From: Thermotogae bacterium
GTDB lineage: Bacteria; Thermotogota; Thermotogae; Petrotogales; Petrotogaceae
Direction of reading: 5' to 3'
Length of the DNA stretch: 64,000 nt
NCBI GenBank assembly: GCA_024233675.1
Contig: JACKPH010000003.1
Span: forward strand, 1 to 64,000
A program made the position numbers and the translations under genes. This document shows, one piece after another, positions 60,426-64,000 of this stretch. Within the stretch, counting starts at the first letter, position 1. Every line of letters starts with the position of its first letter. The notes below the pieces were generated by a model, which made no database searches, was not told the origin of the DNA, and worked only from the letters and a program-made list of their open reading frames with translations.

Positions 60426-61328
60426 ATGCTTAAGGAAATAGAAGTAAATGAAAGAAACTATTATAAAAGAATAGACAAATTTATAAGAAACAGTTATCCG
60501 CAGCTCAAGCTCGGCGGAATTTTCAAACTTATAAGAAAAGGCTTTGTAAAAGTTAACGGTAAAAAGATAAAAAATAATGATCACGAAATTTTTAAAGGTG
60601 ATATTGTATCAGTTTATATTCCTGAAAATACTGAATCACTTGTAAGACCTGAAGTACAGAAGTTTTTTCCGAGATATTTTGATTTTGACATAATTTATGA
60701 AGATGATTCTCTTATAGTTATTAATAAACCTCCTAAAATTTCTATGCATCCCGGAAGCGGCGAACAAATGGTTACAGTTATAGAAGGTCTTATGTTTTAT
60801 GCTGACGGAAAATTTGATCCGCATCTTGTTCACAGACTGGATAAACTGACTTCCGGTGTATGTGTTGTATCAAAAACAAAAGAAGTTTCAAGAGAACTTT
60901 CCGATATAATAATTAACAGAGATGCTGATAAATATTATTTTGCACTTGTATGCGGAAAACCTAAAAATTCAGGTATGCTGGAATCTGTTGTAGACGGAAA
61001 AACCGCAAGGCTTGAATATAAGGTAAGAAATGTTTACAATCTTCCGGAAGGTATATTTTCTCTTGTTGATATACATCTTTTCACGGGAAGAAAGCATCAG
61101 ATAAGAGTTCAGTTCTCTCAGATAAACTGTCCGGTAGCAGGTGATGACACTTACGGCGACAGACTTTTAAACAGGGAAATGCGTAAAAAATACGGTCTCA
61201 GACGTTTTTTTCTTCATGCTTACAGACTTAAATTCAATTATAAAAATACACCTTATGATTTTAACGCAAAACTTTCAGATGATTTAGAATCTGTAATTCA
61301 GGAAATTTCGGATTATGAGGAAAAATAA
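60426..61328 (+). CDS. RluA-family pseudouridine synthase with S4 domain
   Basis: Isomerises uridine in rRNA. 300 residues: N-terminal S4 RNA-binding domain (RIDKFIRNSYPQ, LIRKGFVKVNGKKIK) and a catalytic domain with Asp139 in LVHRLDKLTSGVCVVSK, plus the HQIRVQFS motif. RluC- or RluD-like from S4 presence; the exact site is not determinable. It overlaps the next gene by 14 bp. Confidence 0.92.
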   Translation: MLKEIEVNERNYYKRIDKFIRNSYPQLKLGGIFKLIRKGFVKVNGKKIKNNDHEIFKGDIVSVYIPENTESLVRPEVQKFFPRYFDFDIIYEDDSLIVINKPPKISMHPGSGEQMVTVIEGLMFYADGKFDPHLVHRLDKLTSGVCVVSKTKEVSRELSDIIINRDADKYYFALVCGKPKNSGMLESVVDGKTARLEYKVRNVYNLPEGIFSLVDIHLFTGRKHQIRVQFSQINCPVAGDDTYGDRLLNREMRKKYGLRRFFLHAYRLKFNYKNTPYDFNAKLSDDLESVIQEISDYEEK

Positions 61329-62610
61329 TTTTAAAAATATAATTATAAAAAACAGATTTTATTTTATAGTTATAATTGCGGTTATAGCTTTTTCTTCCGC
61401 TTTTTTTACTTCTTATACAGATATAAAAGATACTCATAATTTTTCAGTAATAGAAAATGAAAATATTTTTACCGAAAATTTTTTCGGTAATTATGGTTAT
61501 TATGTATATAAAAATTATGCTTTTATAAGGGATACAGTTCCGGAAACAAAAAAAGCTAATGACGAATTTCTTTTATATCTTACGGAAAATTATTCGGAAG
61601 TTTTTATTTATGAGCAGTTTGATTATGATAAATATTTTACAGGTTTAAAAGACAGTATAGATAAATCCGTTCTGAAAAAAATTAATTATGCTCATTATAT
61701 AAAAAAAGAAGAAATCGATAAATACACTGACAGTATAGTAATACAGAGATTTATACGTGCGAACAGGGAAAGGAAGATGAAAATCCTCATTTTTCCGGCC
61801 CATGAAAGATCACCCGGTATAATTAATGAAGTAAAAAAAGAAATCGGTAACGGAGTCAATACTGAAGATGTTTTTTTTAACGAAAGACCTGTTTTCATAA
61901 AATATACGGGATTTTTACTTTCAGCTTTTTCCCTTTTTATTTATGAACCCGTTTTTTCTCTCGTTTATATTTTGTTTTATCTGTTTTTTTATAATTGGTC
62001 GTTTACGGTAGGAGGAATTCTTTTCACACTTATTATTTATTTCAGAATTTCAGGAAAAAATACTGTTAAAATAATTTTTTATTCTGTTTTATTCGGTGTT
62101 TCTGTTTATTTATCAGGTTATGACTATTATATGGTTTATAAACTTATGAATGTACGCGGAATAAAACTGCTTTTAACTGTACTTCCTTTATTTGCGGTTT
62201 TAAAAGTTATGAAAGATTATAAATTCAAAAAACCGACAAAAAATGATATAATATACCTGATAATGGGTCTGGCAGCTTTCGGAATATACATTCTCAGAAG
62301 CGGGAATTACGGTTTCACATCGGATTTTGAGCGTTCCCTGAGAGATAGTTCGGAAAAAATTCTCGGAGCACGGCCGCGTACAAAAGAACTTTTTTCTTAT
62401 TTTTTCTTTGTTTTAAAACCGACAAAAAATCTTTTACCTTTATGGGCACTGTTCAGAAGCATTCTTATATGTTCTGTAACAGATACATTTTTACACATAC
62501 ATACTCCGGTTTATTTAGGTATTTTAAGAAGTTTCTACGGATTCGTATTTTATTTTATCATTACCTTAATATTCATTTTTTTCAAATCCGGTAAAGAGGT
62601 GTTGAAATGA
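61315..62610 (+). CDS. DUF5693-like multi-pass membrane protein
   Basis: 431 residues. One N-terminal helix (FYFIVIIAVIAFSSAFFTSY), an external or cytoplasmic region of about 160 residues, then seven or so helices in the C-terminal half. The text FGIYILRSGNYGF then LGARPRTKELFSY is what I remember of DUF5693 proteins in Firmicutes (RAGN and ARPRTKE). A role in surface polymer biology has been suggested for such families but I cannot support one. Coupled at both ends with neighbours. Confidence 0.65.
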   Translation: MRKNNFKNIIIKNRFYFIVIIAVIAFSSAFFTSYTDIKDTHNFSVIENENIFTENFFGNYGYYVYKNYAFIRDTVPETKKANDEFLLYLTENYSEVFIYEQFDYDKYFTGLKDSIDKSVLKKINYAHYIKKEEIDKYTDSIVIQRFIRANRERKMKILIFPAHERSPGIINEVKKEIGNGVNTEDVFFNERPVFIKYTGFLLSAFSLFIYEPVFSLVYILFYLFFYNWSFTVGGILFTLIIYFRISGKNTVKIIFYSVLFGVSVYLSGYDYYMVYKLMNVRGIKLLLTVLPLFAVLKVMKDYKFKKPTKNDIIYLIMGLAAFGIYILRSGNYGFTSDFERSLRDSSEKILGARPRTKELFSYFFFVLKPTKNLLPLWALFRSILICSVTDTFLHIHTPVYLGILRSFYGFVFYFIITLIFIFFKSGKEVLK

Positions 62611-63002
62611 ACCTGAAAATAATCAATCTCGACAGAAAAAAACTGTTTATACTTATGGAAAAACTCAGAGAACGTTTTGATGAAATAAGTCATGATATAG
62701 TTCTTGCAGTTGATGAAATAGGTTATAACGGTATAAAACACGGAAAAAATGTAATGGTTGATATTTATCTCGAAAATAATTTTCTTGTAATGGTTTTTGA
62801 AAGTGAAGGAATTAAAATCGAAGATAAATATTTCCGTGACAGCTATTATCATTCCTCAAATGAAATGCTTACACGCGAAGGCGGTATGGGGCTTTATATA
62901 ACAAGAAAAATAGTTGATGAGTTTAATTATTCTTTTTCGGGAAATAAAAATATAATACAGATAAAGTTTGACATAAAAAAAAGACAGGAAGCTTTTAAAT
63001 AA
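62607..63002 (+). CDS. HATPase_c anti-sigma-like regulator (RsbW/SpoIIAB type)
   Basis: 131 residues of a GHKL ATPase domain alone. N-box DEIGYNGIKHGK and G-box EGGMGLYITRKIVDEF are clear. Such small proteins are serine kinases that bind sigma factors or partner proteins. No anti-sigma antagonist or sigma gene is adjacent. It overlaps the DUF5693 gene by 4 bp (ATGA), so the two are translated together. Confidence 0.82.
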   Translation: MNLKIINLDRKKLFILMEKLRERFDEISHDIVLAVDEIGYNGIKHGKNVMVDIYLENNFLVMVFESEGIKIEDKYFRDSYYHSSNEMLTREGGMGLYITRKIVDEFNYSFSGNKNIIQIKFDIKKRQEAFK

Positions 63003-63033
63003 GAAGGAATAACCTAAGGTTATTCCTTCTTTA
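63001..63033. terminator. bidirectional terminator
   Basis: A 14-bp perfect stem (63001-63014, 63018-63031, AAGAAGGAATAACC arm) with TAA loop, T-run beyond on the plus strand; separates convergent genes. Confidence 0.88.
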
Positions 63034-64000
63034 TTATTTTTCATTATATGCTTTTATTCCTTCTTTAATTATTCTGCATGCCTTTTTTATTGCCTGCGGT
63101 TCAAGTACATAAGCTATTCTTATTTCTTTTTTTCCGGATCCCTCAGTTGCGTAAAAACCGTTAAGAGGTGCAACCATTGCTGTTTCTCCGTCTATATCAA
63201 AATCATTGAGAAGAAATTTTACAAATTCTTCCGAATCATCTACGGGAAGTTCTACAGAAACATAAAAAGAGCCCTGTGGTTTTTTAAATGATATTCCTTC
63301 TATTTTGCTGAGTTCTTCATAAACTGCATCTCTTCTTTGCTGATATATATTTTTCATTTCTTCTGTATATTTTTCATCAAGATTTTTTAAAAGACCTACT
63401 GTTCCTAACTGAGCCACTACAGGAGAACATAATCTTGATTGCGCGAATTTCATTGCCTGTGCAAAAAGTTTTTTGTTTTTAGTTGCAAAAACTCCGATTC
63501 TTGCACCGCAGGCACTGTATCTTTTTGAAATTGAATCCACAACTATAAATCTTTCTTTGGGTTCAAACTCCATAACAGAAACATGTTTTCTTCCGTCAAA
63601 TGTAAACTCTTTATAAACTTCATCGGATATTACAAAAATATCTTTTTCCTCTGCAAAATCAACTATTCTTTTTACTTCTTCAGAAGTATAAACTGCACCT
63701 GTAGGATTTGAAGGATTTGAAAATATAACCGCTCTTGTTTTTTCGGAATATACTTTTTCAAATTCTTCTTTTGAAGGTAATGCATATCCGTTTTCCGGAA
63801 GAGCTCTGACTGCTTTCAATTTTAAATTAAGCATTTCTGCAAATCCTCTGTAATTAGCATAAAAAGGTTCTATAACAATTATTTCGTCTCCGGGATCCGC
63901 TATTGCCGAAAGAGCAAATATAATAGCTTCACTTCCTCCTGTTGTTATCATTATATCTTCATATTCAAAACCCATATTCCATCTTTTATAATAATCGGCA
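63034..64000 (-). CDS. class I/II aminotransferase, 5' end cut by window
   Basis: PLP-dependent aminotransferase, at least 322 residues visible; the reading frame is open to the window edge, so the N-terminus is missing (the ATG at 63975 is internal, preceded by DYYKRWN). Motifs: TTGGSEAI, FSNPSNPTGAVY, SDEVYKEFTF, and the PLP lysine in DSISKRYSACGARIG. It resembles the aspartate aminotransferase-type fold group of Thermotogota. The substrate is unknown. Confidence 0.85.
   Translation of the reverse strand, partial: ADYYKRWNMGFEYEDIMITTGGSEAIIFALSAIADPGDEIIVIEPFYANYRGFAEMLNLKLKAVRALPENGYALPSKEEFEKVYSEKTRAVIFSNPSNPTGAVYTSEEVKRIVDFAEEKDIFVISDEVYKEFTFDGRKHVSVMEFEPKERFIVVDSISKRYSACGARIGVFATKNKKLFAQAMKFAQSRLCSPVVAQLGTVGLLKNLDEKYTEEMKNIYQQRRDAVYEELSKIEGISFKKPQGSFYVSVELPVDDSEEFVKFLLNDFDIDGETAMVAPLNGFYATEGSGKKEIRIAYVLEPQAIKKACRIIKEGIKAYNEK

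Noticed and set aside
1..64000. tRNA, rRNA or transposase genes
   Set aside because: No tRNA cloverleaf with a T-loop consensus, no rRNA text and no transposase motifs were noticed on reading both strands; a dedicated scan could still find a missed tRNA.

Overview
The window is AT-rich (roughly 30% GC by eye), densely coded on both strands, with strong Shine-Dalgarno sequences (GGAGG, GGGGGT, GGGGTG) and mostly ATG starts. The glutamate dehydrogenase resembles the Thermotoga enzyme, and a DUF4438 protein of the kind known from Thermotoga maritima lies beside it. Peptide and nucleoside binding proteins have signal peptides without a lipobox, and one bgl/PTS locus is present. I infer a mesophilic, low-GC member of the Thermotogota, most likely Petrotogaceae (Oceanotoga, Geotoga or Petrotoga type). 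This is inference from family resemblance, not a search result. No rRNA, tRNA, CRISPR array, intact insertion sequence or prophage is visible.

Layout. 1-442: gene-free, packed with short palindromes and C-rich repeats. 443-1753: chemoreceptor. 1928-6844: plus-strand run with pyrK-pyrD, a membrane M48 protease, a flavodoxin, a TIGR04076 protein and a metallopeptidase-GrpB fusion. 6897-11171: bglG-bglA-bglP with two BglG-type antitermination leaders. 11467-14349: a methyltransferase, then ptsH-ptsI behind a third such leader. 14362-25293: minus-strand nucleotide supercluster purE-C-F-M-N-H-D followed by pyrB-I-C-F-E, headed by a guanine-type purine riboswitch. 25634-29356: divergent single-chain purL. 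29391-32508: small and exported proteins of unknown function, then dut. 32540-35102: purB-purA. 35144-39340: a membrane protein, isoaspartyl dipeptidase, a frameshifted phosphotransferase, a possible TIM-barrel glycosidase-like protein and RidA. 39441-41030: orphan HisKA_2/HWE-type histidine kinase. 41043-46734: nucleoside hydrolase plus BMP-type nucleoside ABC transporter. 46901-51198: MFS transporter, RNase H, DUF4438, gdhA. 51410-52413: ECF sigma factor with RseC. 52558-59269: opp oligopeptide transporter. 59592-64000: unknown helical protein, pseudouridine synthase, DUF5693 protein, HATPase regulator and a truncated aminotransferase.

How the genes fit together. The window holds nearly all of IMP and AMP synthesis (PurF, D, N, L, M, E, C, B, H, A; PurK not seen) and UMP synthesis from carbamoyl phosphate (PyrB/I, C, D/K, E, F; carAB not seen). 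Nucleoside uptake and hydrolysis supply salvage. The full PTS phosphorelay (EI, HPr, EIIBCA) is present with its antiterminator. Peptide import, isoaspartyl dipeptidase and glutamate dehydrogenase point to peptide and amino acid fermentation beside beta-glucoside use.

The points I found most worth a second look are the three related antitermination leaders with ptsHI among them, the riboswitch and its alternative hairpins, apparent non-AUG (AUA, AUC) starts, several unannotated small proteins with strong ribosome binding sites, a repeat-flanked promoter driving an unknown exported protein, large insertions in OppC and OppF, and rpoE-rseC without a visible anti-sigma factor.
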